This document shows, in pieces, positions 8,947-17,563 of a stretch of DNA of 64,000 nt. The DNA is from an uncultured Caryophanales bacterium. GTDB lineage: Bacteria > Bacillota_I > Bacilli_A > RFN20 > CAG-826. The notes under the pieces were generated by a model, which did not search any database, was not told the origin of the DNA, and saw nothing but the letters and a program-made list of their open reading frames with translations. Both the position numbers and the translations under genes were made by a program. The stretch is taken from positions 124,001 through 188,000 of the forward strand of contig CAMORU010000001.1 of assembly GCA_946624155.1 (NCBI GenBank), read 5' to 3'. Position 1 is the first letter of the stretch; every line of letters begins with the position of its first letter.

Positions 8947-10171
8947 AAAATTAAGAAGAAAATTCATCTTAATCTCAATGTTATCAGTCTTTTTTGTTTT
9001 GCTTACAACTATTGCTTCAATTAACATTGCAAACTACGCCAAAATTGAAAATGATTCTAAAACTACTTTGGTAGAAGTTATTGAAAATGGCTTAAATGAC
9101 TTTGGACCAGAAAAGAAATTAAGAGCACCTAGTGATGAAGAACCTCCTGATGGAGATGTTCCAGATAAACCTACTTTAATGGCGAAAAACTACTTCATTA
9201 CAGTTTTTGATAAAAAAGGAAATATTGTAGATTTTAACTATAAGCATTATTTCCGTGGTGATGATGAATGTAAAAATTTATCAATAAAAGCATATAAAAA
9301 TGAAATTGTTGGTAGAAAATACGATACATTTAGAATAGCAAAAGAGGTTAAAGACAACTTAACATATGTTGCCTTTGTTGATATTAAATTAGATTTAGAG
9401 AATGCGAATAACTTTTTATTAATTTCGTCATTAATTTCTATTGGTAGCTATGCTATATTATTTGGACTTATTATCATTGCCTCAAAAATAGCATTTAAAC
9501 CAAGCGAGGAAGCTTATAAAAAGCAAAAGAAATTTATAACCAATGCTTCGCATGAATTAAAAACTCCTTTAACAATTATTTCAGCAGATCTAGATTTAAT
9601 TGAACTTGATCATGGCAAAAATGAGTGGAGTGATTCAATTAGATCACAAGTAGAGAAATTAACTACTATGACTAATCAACTTGTTGAACTCTCCCGTCTT
9701 GAAGAAGAAGATAAAAATTCTTATCCATTTGAAGATTTTTCTATTAACGAAGTTTGTTCTTCTTCCATAAGAACATTTGGCCCAAGTTTTAAGAAAGAAA
9801 ATATTAAATTCTCTTATAGCATTACAGAAGATTTATCGATGTATGGAAATAAGCATCTAATTGAAGAACTTATTTATATTTTCCTCGATAATTCACTTAA
9901 ATATACTGGTGGAGAAGATAAAGAAAGTAGTTTTGCTGTTAAGAAAAATAATAAAGGTAAGATTCAATTTGAATTTTCTAATACTTTAAATAAAGAAGAT
10001 GAAGTCGATATTAAACTTATTACTGAAAGATTTTATAGATCCCCTTCTAATAAGAAAGAGGGATCTGGTATTGGATTATCTATTGCTAAAGAAATAGTTA
10101 ATTTGCATAAAGGAAAAATTAAAGTCGCAAAGACTAATAACACCTTAATATTTAACATTATATTTGAATAA
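8939..10171 (+). CDS. Membrane sensor histidine kinase
   Basis: 410 residues. Transmembrane helices at about 9-32 and 160-185 enclose an extracytoplasmic sensor of about 125 residues that contains an acidic, proline-rich stretch (SDEEPPDGDVPDKP). The HisKA box NASHELKTPL places the phosphorylated histidine at 205. The HATPase domain follows, with FLDNSLKYT (N box) and GSGIGLSIAKEI (G2 box). No HAMP domain is evident. The sensed signal is unknown; because a surface polysaccharide-binding-type lipoprotein and a nuclease appear to be in the regulon, an envelope or extracellular polymer cue is a reasonable guess. Confidence 0.92.
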   Translation: MLKKLRRKFILISMLSVFFVLLTTIASINIANYAKIENDSKTTLVEVIENGLNDFGPEKKLRAPSDEEPPDGDVPDKPTLMAKNYFITVFDKKGNIVDFNYKHYFRGDDECKNLSIKAYKNEIVGRKYDTFRIAKEVKDNLTYVAFVDIKLDLENANNFLLISSLISIGSYAILFGLIIIASKIAFKPSEEAYKKQKKFITNASHELKTPLTIISADLDLIELDHGKNEWSDSIRSQVEKLTTMTNQLVELSRLEEEDKNSYPFEDFSINEVCSSSIRTFGPSFKKENIKFSYSITEDLSMYGNKHLIEELIYIFLDNSLKYTGGEDKESSFAVKKNNKGKIQFEFSNTLNKEDEVDIKLITERFYRSPSNKKEGSGIGLSIAKEIVNLHKGKIKVAKTNNTLIFNIIFE

Positions 10172-10177
10172 AAAAGG

Positions 10178-10193
10178 GCGGGTTTTCACCCGC
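10178..10193 (+). terminator. Weak GC-rich hairpin after the histidine kinase gene
   Basis: GCGGG pairs with CCCGC around a TTTTCA loop, 7 bases after the stop codon; a second CGAG/CTCG pairing follows. No strong T run follows, so termination is uncertain. Confidence 0.3.
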
Positions 10194-10346
10194 GGCGAGT
10201 ATCTGATTCCCTCGTCATCCATCTATATTTTTATTATAGACTTAATCCTTTGTCAAATCTTTAATTAGTTTAAGATACCGTTTGATAGAAAGATTGTTTA
10301 CAGAAAAAGTATTAAACTTATATATTAAAATAAAGAGGTAAAGAAA

Positions 10347-10610
10347 ATGAGTATTTATGAAGCTGTCGATCTTATGAGAAGAGGCATGAATAACTGTGCT
10401 TATGAACTTGGAAGTTCGTCATATCAAGATCGTTGCGAAGGAATTAGCGTTTCTTCAAGCGGTAACACATTGGTTGTTGTTGTAAAAATGCATGTTGCAG
10501 ATCCATGTTACAAGCAAGAAGTTATGGACAATGTCAAAAACACCATCAACAGCATTAGATATCAGTACGATATTCCATATGGAGTAAGATACGAAGTTCA
10601 TTGGTGCTAA
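10347..10610 (+). CDS. Small hypothetical protein, 87 residues
   Basis: Not recognised. It is a compact, soluble-looking chain with four cysteines (C17, C29, C55 and the last residue, in VHWC). The middle (GNTLVVVVKMHVADPCYKQE) looks like a beta hairpin followed by a helix (VMDNVKNTINSIRYQYD). A good promoter precedes it: TTTACA at 10297-10302 and TATATT at 10321-10326 with an 18-bp spacer. AGAGG lies upstream of the ATG, and a strong terminator follows, so it is a single-gene transcription unit. Confidence 0.75.
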   Translation: MSIYEAVDLMRRGMNNCAYELGSSSYQDRCEGISVSSSGNTLVVVVKMHVADPCYKQEVMDNVKNTINSIRYQYDIPYGVRYEVHWC

Positions 10611-10620
10611 AACGCCTAAA

Positions 10621-10647
10621 AAACAAGCATAATGCTTGTTTTATTTT
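10621..10647 (+). terminator. Rho-independent terminator
   Basis: A 9-bp perfect stem (AAACAAGCA with TGCTTGTTT), 3-base loop and a T-rich tail directly after the 87-residue protein gene. Confidence 0.85.
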
Positions 10648-10718
10648 GCCAAAATAGAGGCCAATTAAACACATTTATCTTTACGTAAGGCTAAATATTA
10701 TTAATCCTTAAGGAGCGG

Positions 10719-11108
10719 TTATTTATAGTTTCTTTTCCAGTTAAGGTCAGAAATCTCTTCTAAACAGTCTTTAAATTTTTGAATATCTTCGTTTGAATGA
10801 TATTCTCTTTCCATAGTCCAATCATCCCAAGTAATGCCATGTTTCTTGCAGGTTTCTTGGAATTCTTCTGCAGTAAATTCAACAATTTGAGCGGTGTCAG
10901 CAAAGTCCGTTAACAAAATCTTATCATCCATTAAAAGGACACCGATAAAAGCTATATTATATGGGTCTAACCAAACATCCATAAAATCTACATTAAGACC
11001 TTTTGAATGTGCCCATCTAACTTTAAAATCTTTAGCGATTTGATCAAAAATTGCGTGTTTATCCATACAAAATAATTTTACTTTATTTATTTTCTTTATT
11101 AAATTCAT
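10719..11108 (-). CDS. Hypothetical protein, 115-129 residues
   Basis: Not recognised. A small acidic cytosolic protein with no signal peptide or membrane helix; the middle has MDDKILLTDFADTAQIVEFTAEEF and an aromatic patch (GITWDDWTMEREYH). The start is uncertain. The most upstream ATG (11108) lacks a Shine-Dalgarno. An internal ATG at 11066 (MDKHAIF) has TAAAAT 8 nt before it on the minus strand, the leaderless geometry seen elsewhere here, and may be the true start. Expressed as a single unit. Confidence 0.6.
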   Translation of the reverse strand: MNLIKKINKVKLFCMDKHAIFDQIAKDFKVRWAHSKGLNVDFMDVWLDPYNIAFIGVLLMDDKILLTDFADTAQIVEFTAEEFQETCKKHGITWDDWTMEREYHSNEDIQKFKDCLEEISDLNWKRNYK

Positions 11109-11153
11109 AATCGTTAACTAGAAGAGTTTAATTTAAATTAAGATATAATAAAA

Positions 11154-11176
11154 AAAGCACCGGATTTCGGTGCTTT
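11154..11176 (-). terminator. Rho-independent terminator for the leftward membrane protein gene
   Basis: A 9-bp stem (AAAGCACCG with CGGTGCTTT) around GATTT. Read on the minus strand it ends in a long T run (the A run at 11151-11156), 17 bases after the stop of the gene at 11193. Confidence 0.85.
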
Positions 11177-11192
11177 ATTATAAATAATAAAA

Positions 11193-11855
11193 TTAACGAA
11201 GAATTAATGTAACTGCAAGAGCAACTACAGCCATTGAACTTGCGAATGCTGGATGATAAATAACTTGTTTTACTTTGGAGAAATTCCATTGTTTTGCTTC
11301 AGCAAGTTTCATAATGCCATAAATGATTGAGCCTGCAACAAATGCATAAAGAATTGCTACACAGTTAAATTTGAAAACATAAGTTTCAATATTTGCCATT
11401 ACTTGTGATGCAGTTGCATTTGCGACATTAATTCTTAAGAATGTTGAAACTCCTAAATACGATGTATTTGCGACAATAAATGTGGCGAGTCCGGCATAAG
11501 AAATAACTTTCTTTGGTCTAATGACTAATAATGCAACACCCATTGCTGCAGCTTCCATTAAAATATAGAAGCAAGGGTTAAAACTCATCTTAAAGATAGC
11601 ACAAGCAATTGCTTTCATTCCCGCAGCAAGTATGCCCATATAAAGGACTGATCTCATACTGCCAGTTCTTTTGTAACAACCGCCCATTAAGAAATAAGCA
11701 ATTGGTACTAAAATGGTGGTGCTTGAAAGGAACATTGTTCTATGAACAATTGGTAAGTGTAAAACTGTACCAAGTGTTGCTTCAATAATTCCCCAGGCTC
11801 CTCCAAAAAGAAGAACTGCAAATAACATTTTTAATACATTTGAACGTTTTTCCAT
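11193..11855 (-). CDS. Multi-pass membrane protein, possibly ECF-type S-component-like
   Basis: 220 residues with six or so hydrophobic segments (about 9-30, 43-58, 68-88, 94-112, 117-135, 158-180 and 197-219), mostly alanine- and glycine-rich. The size and six-helix layout, with GAWGIIEATLGTVLH at the start, are reminiscent of small substrate-capture components of ECF transporters, but no diagnostic motif is seen. It lies 50 bases downstream of a lipoprotein gene on the same strand and the two probably form an operon. Function unknown. Confidence 0.7.
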   Translation of the reverse strand: MEKRSNVLKMLFAVLLFGGAWGIIEATLGTVLHLPIVHRTMFLSSTTILVPIAYFLMGGCYKRTGSMRSVLYMGILAAGMKAIACAIFKMSFNPCFYILMEAAAMGVALLVIRPKKVISYAGLATFIVANTSYLGVSTFLRINVANATASQVMANIETYVFKFNCVAILYAFVAGSIIYGIMKLAEAKQWNFSKVKQVIYHPAFASSMAVVALAVTLILR

Positions 11856-11905
11856 TTTATTAACCTCACTAAAAGTTTATTACAAATAATTATTTAATTC
11901 GATAA

Positions 11906-12454
11906 TTATTTTTTGAAAACAACGGAAATATAGTAGAAACTTGGCTTATTAGATTCTGTGTGATTATAAATGCACCAACCATTTGAGTTAATGCTAAATT
12001 CGTAGACTGCTCCGCCATCACTTGGATCAACAGGAGTCATGTTTGTAACGTGAGCTTCTAATGGATCTCCTGTGCGCTCAACATTATTGTAAACGTTGTA
12101 GTTTTGCCCTTTTGAAGCGAAAAAGTCGACTGTAATTTTCTCAACTTTATATGTCGAAACTGATTTGATCATCGCACCTGGTTTAATACCAATTTGATTT
12201 GAAACCTCACTTTTCGTGTTTACATAGCAAGGTGCAGTGATTTCAAATTTGTATTTAACGCTTGCATCCTCATTTGATGAAAGTTCAACTTGAATTGGTT
12301 CGGTCGAATCATCAGTTGTAAGAGTGGAATTGTCTGCTGTTAGTTTAACTGTATAAGTTCCTTCTGATGCTGGAGGAAGTGGTGCAGCAGGTTCATCTTT
12401 GCAGCCAGTTGCAAGCATTAATGGTAATAATGCAAGTAGTAAATGTTTTTTCAT
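11906..12454 (-). CDS. Small secreted lipoprotein
   Basis: 182 residues with a lipoprotein signal ending LATGC (cysteine at 18), then a short Pro/Ala-rich linker (CKDEPAAPLPPASEG) and a beta-rich domain. It contains repeated phrases such as KLTADNSTLTTDDSTEPIQVEL and IYNHTESNKPSFYYISVVF. No known catalytic motif was recognised; the all-beta composition suggests a binding domain. It is expressed with the multi-pass membrane protein downstream and diverges from xdhC. Confidence 0.75.
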   Translation of the reverse strand: MKKHLLLALLPLMLATGCKDEPAAPLPPASEGTYTVKLTADNSTLTTDDSTEPIQVELSSNEDASVKYKFEITAPCYVNTKSEVSNQIGIKPGAMIKSVSTYKVEKITVDFFASKGQNYNVYNNVERTGDPLEAHVTNMTPVDPSDGGAVYEFSINSNGWCIYNHTESNKPSFYYISVVFKK

Positions 12455-12524
12455 AAATATACCTTCTTTCGTTCATATTTTAACCAATTTAATATATTAA
12501 AAAAGAAATATTTTTGGCCTCGCG

Positions 12525-12554
12525 TGTGCGGTCATTTACCTTGAATGACGCGCA
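12525..12554. promoter_or_regulatory. GC-rich hairpin in the divergent lipoprotein/xdhC intergenic region
   Basis: GTCATT (12531-12536) pairs with AATGAC (12544-12549) around TACCTTG. The stem continues outward as TGTGC/GCGCA with one bulged G. It stands out as GC-rich inside very AT-rich sequence. Because the flanking genes diverge it is unlikely to be a terminator; an operator or leader element is possible. Confidence 0.4.
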
Positions 12555-12613
12555 TAATTTAAAAAATTTTTTACTATATTATTTTTGATGTTTTCTTTAC
12601 AATAAATAGTGCT

Positions 12614-13450
12614 ATGAGTGTAGACATTTATCAAAAGCTTAATGAAGTCAGAGAAAAAGGCTTAGATGCTGTTATTGTTACTGTTACCGAAAAAGAGGGA
12701 ATGGGACCTGCTGATGTTGGTAAAAAGATGTTAGTAATTGAGGGTAACATTGCTTTTGGTACGGTTGGTGGCGGTGCTATTGAGTATTACGCCAGAGAAA
12801 AATGTAAAGAAGTTTTAATGTCTCGTCAGTCTTTCTCAGAAAAATATATTCTTAATGACCGAGAAGTAAAAGTTATGGATGAAAGTGTTGTTCTTCCAAT
12901 GGCTTGTGGCGGAAAAGTTACTCTATTTTATGAATTTATTGGACCAAAACAATATGTCTATATTTTCGGTGCAGGTCATTGTGGTGCAGCTTTAGCAAGA
13001 GTCTTAAAACCTTTAGGTTTCTTTACCACAATCATCGATGAAAGAGATTATGTTATTAATGCATTAGATGACTCTGCAAATGTAAAAGTTAACGAAGGTT
13101 TTGTTGAATATATCGAGAAACATGGATTACCAGATAACCGTTATATAGTCGTTTGCACTCCATCTCACACTAACGATTACAATGTTTTAAATAAAATTCT
13201 AGAAAAAAAGATTAAACCAAAATATTTCGGAATGCTTTGCTCTAAAAAGAAAATCGCCGATTATTTAGAAAAAGCCTACGAAGTATATGGAAAAGATATT
13301 GATTTGTCTAACTTCTATTCTCCTATTGGCCTTCAAACTGGTGGAGATTCTCCTGAAGAAGTTGCTATTTCCATTGCAGGAGAAATCCTTTCGGTCTTCT
13401 ACGGCAAAGAAAATATCAACTCTCATATGAGAGATATAGTTAAAAAATAA
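12614..13450 (+). CDS. xdhC: XdhC/CoxI-family protein (molybdenum-hydroxylase maturation)
   Basis: 278 residues in the two-part XdhC layout. The N-terminal XdhC_CoxI domain has FGTVGGGAIE (48-57) and PMACGG (95-100). The C-terminal Rossmann-like XdhC_C domain has IFGAGHCG (117-124) and ends with GLQTGGDSPEEVAISI, typical of the family. XdhC binds molybdenum cofactor and supports its sulfuration and insertion into xanthine dehydrogenase-type enzymes. No hydroxylase or moa gene is in the window, so the client is elsewhere. TACAAT at 12598-12603 is 10 nt before the ATG with no Shine-Dalgarno, suggesting a leaderless mRNA. The HIT gene starts on the last base of the stop codon. Confidence 0.85.
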   Translation: MSVDIYQKLNEVREKGLDAVIVTVTEKEGMGPADVGKKMLVIEGNIAFGTVGGGAIEYYAREKCKEVLMSRQSFSEKYILNDREVKVMDESVVLPMACGGKVTLFYEFIGPKQYVYIFGAGHCGAALARVLKPLGFFTTIIDERDYVINALDDSANVKVNEGFVEYIEKHGLPDNRYIVVCTPSHTNDYNVLNKILEKKIKPKYFGMLCSKKKIADYLEKAYEVYGKDIDLSNFYSPIGLQTGGDSPEEVAISIAGEILSVFYGKENINSHMRDIVKK

Positions 13451-13800
13451 TGGATTGTCCATTTTGTAATTTTAAAGAAAAAGTATTATTTGAAAACGAG
13501 CTCGCGCTCGCTTTTTTTGATAATCATCCTGTTTCAAAAGGGCATTGTTTAGTAATTCCAAAAAGACACGCAGTTACGTATTTTGATCTAAATTCTGAGG
13601 AAATCATGGCAATTTTTGAACTATCGCAAAAAGTTAAAGAATATTTAGATAACAAATTTCATCCTGATGGATACAATGTTGGCTTTAATGTTTTACATGC
13701 TGGTGGTCAGTCTGTAATGCATGCTCATTTGCACATAATTCCTCGATATTTAGGTGATTCAAAGCACCCTAGAGGCGGAATTAGAAAAATTCTTAGATAA
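13450..13800 (+). CDS. HIT-family nucleotide-binding hydrolase
   Basis: 116 residues. The start of the chain has CPFC (residues 3-6), often seen in bacterial HIT proteins, then VIPKRHAVTYFDL. The catalytic histidine triad is HAHLHIIPR near residues 96-104, preceded by GFNVLHAGGQSVMH. These enzymes hydrolyse AMP-lysine, AMP-sulfate or dinucleotide substrates; the exact substrate cannot be read. It overlaps the xdhC stop codon by one base, so it is translationally coupled. Length and motif are standard. Confidence 0.9.
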   Translation: MDCPFCNFKEKVLFENELALAFFDNHPVSKGHCLVIPKRHAVTYFDLNSEEIMAIFELSQKVKEYLDNKFHPDGYNVGFNVLHAGGQSVMHAHLHIIPRYLGDSKHPRGGIRKILR

Positions 13801-13827
13801 AATCTAAAAGTATAAAATATTAAAATT

Positions 13828-13854
13828 TTGGCACTCTCACTTGCAGAGTGCTAA
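13828..13854 (+). promoter_or_regulatory. CIRCE operator (HrcA site) at the clpB promoter
   Basis: TTGGCACTC-N9-GAGTGCTAA matches the CIRCE inverted repeat with one change in the left half (consensus TTAGCACTC). A promoter overlaps it: TTGCAG at 13841-13846 and TACAAT at 13863-13868 with a 16-bp spacer. HrcA binding would block RNA polymerase, giving heat-shock control of clpB. Confidence 0.9.
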
Positions 13855-13894
13855 TTTTGTGCTACAATGTAGTTGCAAAAAGGAGGATAAACTT

Positions 13895-16006
13895 ATGCAA
13901 ATGAATGAAGTACCAAACTATGAAAATGATAAAGATATCCTTCAAAAATTCGGAAGGAATATCAATGAAGAAGTCAAAAAAGGAAAGGTAGATCCTGTAA
14001 TCGGTAGAGACGAAGAAATTCGAAAAATTATCGAGATTTTGGCAAGAAAATCGAAAAATAACGTCATTCTTTTAGGTGAACCTGGCGTTGGTAAAACTGC
14101 TATTCTTGAAGGTTTAGCAGAGCGTATTGTTAAAGACGATGTGCCTTCTATTTTAAAAGATAAAATTATTTACGAATTAGATATGGGCGCACTTGTCGCT
14201 GGCGCTAAATATAGAGGTGAATTTGAAGAAAGACTAAAAGCTGTTCTTAATAAAATTAAGGAGAGCGAAGGAAAGATTATTCTCTTTATTGATGAAATTC
14301 ATCTTATTGTTGGAGCAGGTCGTACAGATGGTGCTCTAGATGCTTCTAACATGCTTAAACCAATGCTTGCTAGAGGTGAAATCGACTGTATCGGTGCGAC
14401 AACTTTAAAAGAATATAGAGAATATATTGAAAAGGATCGTGCCCTTGAACGTAGATTCCAACCAGTTATGGTTAATGAACCTTCTGTTGAAGACACAGTC
14501 ACAATTCTTAGAGGTCTTAAAAACAGATTTGAATCATTCCATGGCGTTAAGATTACAGACAATGCTTTAATCGCAGCAGCATCTCTTTCAAATCGTTACT
14601 TAACATCTAGATTTTTGCCAGATAAAGCTATCGATTTGGTGGATGAAGCTTGTGCGTCAATTAAAGTTGAACTTGCATCAATGCCTCATGAACTTGATGA
14701 ACTTGAAAGAAAGATTAGAGGTCTTCAAGTCGAGAAGGTTGCTTTAGCAAAGGAAACAGATGAAGCCAGTAAAAAACGTCTTGCAGCGGTCAATGAAGAA
14801 CTCTCAAAACTTGGAGAAAAAGATAAAGTTTTGACTGAGCAATGGAAGAAAGAAAAAGAACAAATTGCAAGTATTAAAGAGACTAAGGAAAAACTTGAAA
14901 AAGCTCGTTTCGACCTTGGAGTTGCTATTTCAAAAGGCGAATATGTAAAAGCCGGCGAACTTCAATATAAAACAATTCCAGAACTCGAAAAGGTTCTTAA
15001 AGAAAACGATGATGGAAGTAAGACAAAAATGCTTTCTCAAATCGTTGATGAAGAGCAAATTGCTAGAATAATTTCTAGAATGACAAATATTCCTCTTTCA
15101 AAAATTGAAAAAGGCGATAGAGAAAAAGTTCTTGATCTTAAATCTACTTTAGCAAAACGAGTTATCGGTCAAGATGAGGCCTTGTCTTTAGTTAGCGATG
15201 CTATTTTAAGACAAAGAGCAGGAATCAAAGATTCCAATAGACCAATTGGCTCATTTATGTTCTTGGGTCCTACTGGTGTCGGTAAAACTGAAGTTGCTAG
15301 GGCATTAGCGGAATCATTATTTGATTCTGAAAGTCACATCATTCGTATCGATATGAGTGAATATATGGAGAAATATTCTACTTCTAGATTAATTGGTGCC
15401 CCTCCAGGATATGTTGGATATGAAGAAGGTGGTCAATTAACCGAAAAAGTCAGAAGAAATCCTTACTCAATTGTCTTATTTGATGAAATTGAAAAAGCTC
15501 ATCCTGAAGTATTTAACCTACTTCTTCAAGTGCTTGATGATGGTCGTCTTACAGACTCCCAAGGTAGAGTTGTAGATTTTAGAAATACAATCATCATTAT
15601 GACTTCTAACATCGGTTCAGAATTCTTGCTTAATAACGAAAGAGACAAAGTTGAAGCAATGCTTCATCAAACATTTAAACCTGAATTCTTAAATAGAATT
15701 GATGAGATTGTTTACTTCTCGCCACTTTCCAAAGAAACTCAAGGTAAGATTGTTGATAAGATGCTTAACAATCTCAATTCTAGACTTAAAGAATCTTATT
15801 ACAGCTTTGAGTTTAGCGACGCCCTTAAAACATGGATTCTTGAATCATCTTATTCACCTATTTATGGTGCTAGACCAATTAAGAGATTTATTCAAAACAA
15901 GGTCGAAACAACCATTGCGAATAAGATTATTTCTCAAGAGGTTGACACTAAATCAAAATATCTAGTTGATTACCAAAATGATGAAGTGGTGATCAAAAAG
16001 ATGTAA
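13895..16006 (+). CDS. clpB: ATP-dependent disaggregase ClpB, short form without N-domain
   Basis: 703 residues from the ATG at 13895, which follows AGGAGG (13881-13886) by 8 nt. Two AAA+ modules: Walker A GEPGVGKT at 61-68 with Walker [10 protein letters not shown], and GPTGVGKT near 458-465 with [13 protein letters not shown] coiled-coil middle domain (about 290-400, rich in K/E heptads) distinguishes ClpB from ClpA. The usual N-terminal substrate-binding domain of about 145 residues is missing; the protein begins just before the first AAA+ module, as in several Mollicutes ClpB proteins. It works with DnaK to dissolve aggregates. CIRCE control fits a heat-shock role. Confidence 0.92.
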   Translation: MQMNEVPNYENDKDILQKFGRNINEEVKKGKVDPVIGRDEEIRKIIEILARKSKNNVILLGEPGVGKTAILEGLAERIVKDDVPSILKDKIIYELDMGALVAGAKYRGEFEERLKAVLNKIKESEGKIILFIDEIHLIVGAGRTDGALDASNMLKPMLARGEIDCIGATTLKEYREYIEKDRALERRFQPVMVNEPSVEDTVTILRGLKNRFESFHGVKITDNALIAAASLSNRYLTSRFLPDKAIDLVDEACASIKVELASMPHELDELERKIRGLQVEKVALAKETDEASKKRLAAVNEELSKLGEKDKVLTEQWKKEKEQIASIKETKEKLEKARFDLGVAISKGEYVKAGELQYKTIPELEKVLKENDDGSKTKMLSQIVDEEQIARIISRMTNIPLSKIEKGDREKVLDLKSTLAKRVIGQDEALSLVSDAILRQRAGIKDSNRPIGSFMFLGPTGVGKTEVARALAESLFDSESHIIRIDMSEYMEKYSTSRLIGAPPGYVGYEEGGQLTEKVRRNPYSIVLFDEIEKAHPEVFNLLLQVLDDGRLTDSQGRVVDFRNTIIIMTSNIGSEFLLNNERDKVEAMLHQTFKPEFLNRIDEIVYFSPLSKETQGKIVDKMLNNLNSRLKESYYSFEFSDALKTWILESSYSPIYGARPIKRFIQNKVETTIANKIISQEVDTKSKYLVDYQNDEVVIKKM

Positions 16007-16015
16007 TTAATCACT

Positions 16016-16044
16016 AAGGACTTACAATATTGTAGGTCCTTTTT
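16016..16044 (+). terminator. Rho-independent terminator after clpB
   Basis: An 11-bp stem with one G-T pair (AGGACTTACAA with TTGTAGGTCCT) followed by TTTTT, starting 10 bases after the clpB stop. Confidence 0.85.
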
Positions 16045-16093
16045 ACTTCTTTTTGTGGTAGAATAATTGAACTTATTTCTAGGAGGAAAAATT

Positions 16094-17290
16094 ATGTTGT
16101 TAGAAAGATTTATTAGTTATATCAAAATTGACACTCAATCAGATGATTTTTCTGAATCTACTCCTTCAACTAAAAAACAATTCGATTTACTCAATTTATT
16201 AAAACAAGAATTAGATAAATTGGGAGTTAAGAATGAATTAACTAAAAGCGGAAGACTTTATGCATTTATTCCAGGAAATGAAGAATTAGATGCAATTGGA
16301 GTCAATTCTCATGTTGATACAGCCCCTGATTTTTCTGGAAAAAATGTAAATCCTCAAATTATTAAAAATTATGACGGAAAAAGAATAATTCTCGGGAAAT
16401 CCGGTAGATTTTTGGATCCTAGTGAATATAAAAATCTTAAGGAAATGATAGGAAAAACACTTATTACAACCGATGGAATGACTCTACTTGGAGCCGATGA
16501 CAAAGCTGGTGTTGCAATCATCATGGAAGTTATTGAGGAAGTTCTAAAACTTGATGTTAATAATCGTAGACCAATGTATATTTTGTTCACACCAGATGAA
16601 GAAGTTGGTAGAGGTGCTGAAGAATTTGATAGAGAAAAATTTAAAGCGAAATTTGCTTATACATTTGATGGATCAACACCTTCAGTTATTGAGATTGAAA
16701 CTTTTAATGCTAAATCTGTGAAATTAAGTATAGAAGGAAAATCTATTCACCCAGGTTATGCTAAAGACATAATGGTTAATGCCATAAGGGTTGCTCATGA
16801 TTTTATTGAGGGGCTTCCGAAAGATACAGTTCCTGAAAAAACTGAAGGCCACGAAGGTTTTTATCATATTACTTATGTTTCTGGTTCTACTGAAAAAGCG
16901 GAAGTTGGTTTTATTCTTAGAGACCATGATAAAAACAAACTTGAAGCAAGAGCTAAACTATTTTTAGATTTGTGTAAAAAGATTCAAGAAAAATACCCTG
17001 CTTCAAAAGTTAATTTAGAAATTAATGATTCATATCCAAATATGATTGAATTTATTAAAAAAGATCCAGCATGTAAGAATTATATTGAGAAAATTTATGA
17101 TAAACTTGGACTTAAATATTCATATGAACCTGTAAGAGGTGGAACTGATGGGGCTACATTTTCTATGAAAGGTTGCCCATGTCCTAATTTAGGTACAGGT
17201 AGTTATAATCACCATGGTCCTTATGAATTCGCAGTTTTAGAAGAAATGGAAGAATTAGTAAAAATCGGTGTTGAAATATTTAAAAAATAA
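16094..17290 (+). CDS. pepT: Peptidase T (M20B tripeptidase)
   Basis: 398 residues from the ATG at 16094, preceded by AGGAGG at 16081-16086; the frame extends upstream without a start signal. PepT landmarks: first zinc ligand NSHVDTAPD, bridging aspartate in LLGADDKAG, catalytic glutamate pair in TPDEEVGRG, and the last zinc histidine in GSYNHHGPYEFA. It removes the N-terminal residue of tripeptides in the cytosol. Own promoter likely (TAGAAT around 16059) after the clpB terminator. Length is normal for the family. Confidence 0.93.
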   Translation: MLLERFISYIKIDTQSDDFSESTPSTKKQFDLLNLLKQELDKLGVKNELTKSGRLYAFIPGNEELDAIGVNSHVDTAPDFSGKNVNPQIIKNYDGKRIILGKSGRFLDPSEYKNLKEMIGKTLITTDGMTLLGADDKAGVAIIMEVIEEVLKLDVNNRRPMYILFTPDEEVGRGAEEFDREKFKAKFAYTFDGSTPSVIEIETFNAKSVKLSIEGKSIHPGYAKDIMVNAIRVAHDFIEGLPKDTVPEKTEGHEGFYHITYVSGSTEKAEVGFILRDHDKNKLEARAKLFLDLCKKIQEKYPASKVNLEINDSYPNMIEFIKKDPACKNYIEKIYDKLGLKYSYEPVRGGTDGATFSMKGCPCPNLGTGSYNHHGPYEFAVLEEMEELVKIGVEIFKK

Positions 17291-17420
17291 AAAACTGCAG
17301 GAATTCCTAGTAATTTTGAACTTAAATCAGTAAAAATACATAGTTTCTTAGTGAAACAAATTGCAAATACTTTTGCAAAATATATACTAGTAGTAAGAAG
17401 TATTAAAGGAGAAGAAAAAA

Positions 17421-17534
17421 ATGGAAGAACATAAATACAAATGTGCTTTATGTGGCCAAATTGTCACACCACTCCCTGATGGAAGTTGCCCAATTTGTGG
17501 TGCTCCAAAAGAAATGCTTAAACCTTATATTGAT
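17421..17534 (+). CDS. Miniature rubredoxin-like/zinc-ribbon protein, 37 residues
   Basis: A tiny gene with AAAGGAGA upstream of its ATG. It encodes two CxxC knuckles, C8/C11 (CALC) and C23/C26 (CPIC followed by GAP), as in the rubredoxin-like domain found alone or at the end of rubrerythrins. The knuckles would bind one iron or zinc. Translation ends at TGA (17532-17534), followed immediately by TAA, so it also documents TGA as a stop. The deaminase gene starts 29 bases later and may be co-transcribed. The redox or structural role is unknown. Confidence 0.75.
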
Positions 17535-17563
17535 AAGGACGAAGATCAATAAGCTGTTAGAAA

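Noticed and set aside
17532..17534. TGA read as tryptophan (Mycoplasma code) to extend the rubredoxin-like protein
   Set aside because: TGA is followed directly by TAA, TGA also ends the deaminase gene at 18821-18823, and all conserved tryptophans seen are TGG.
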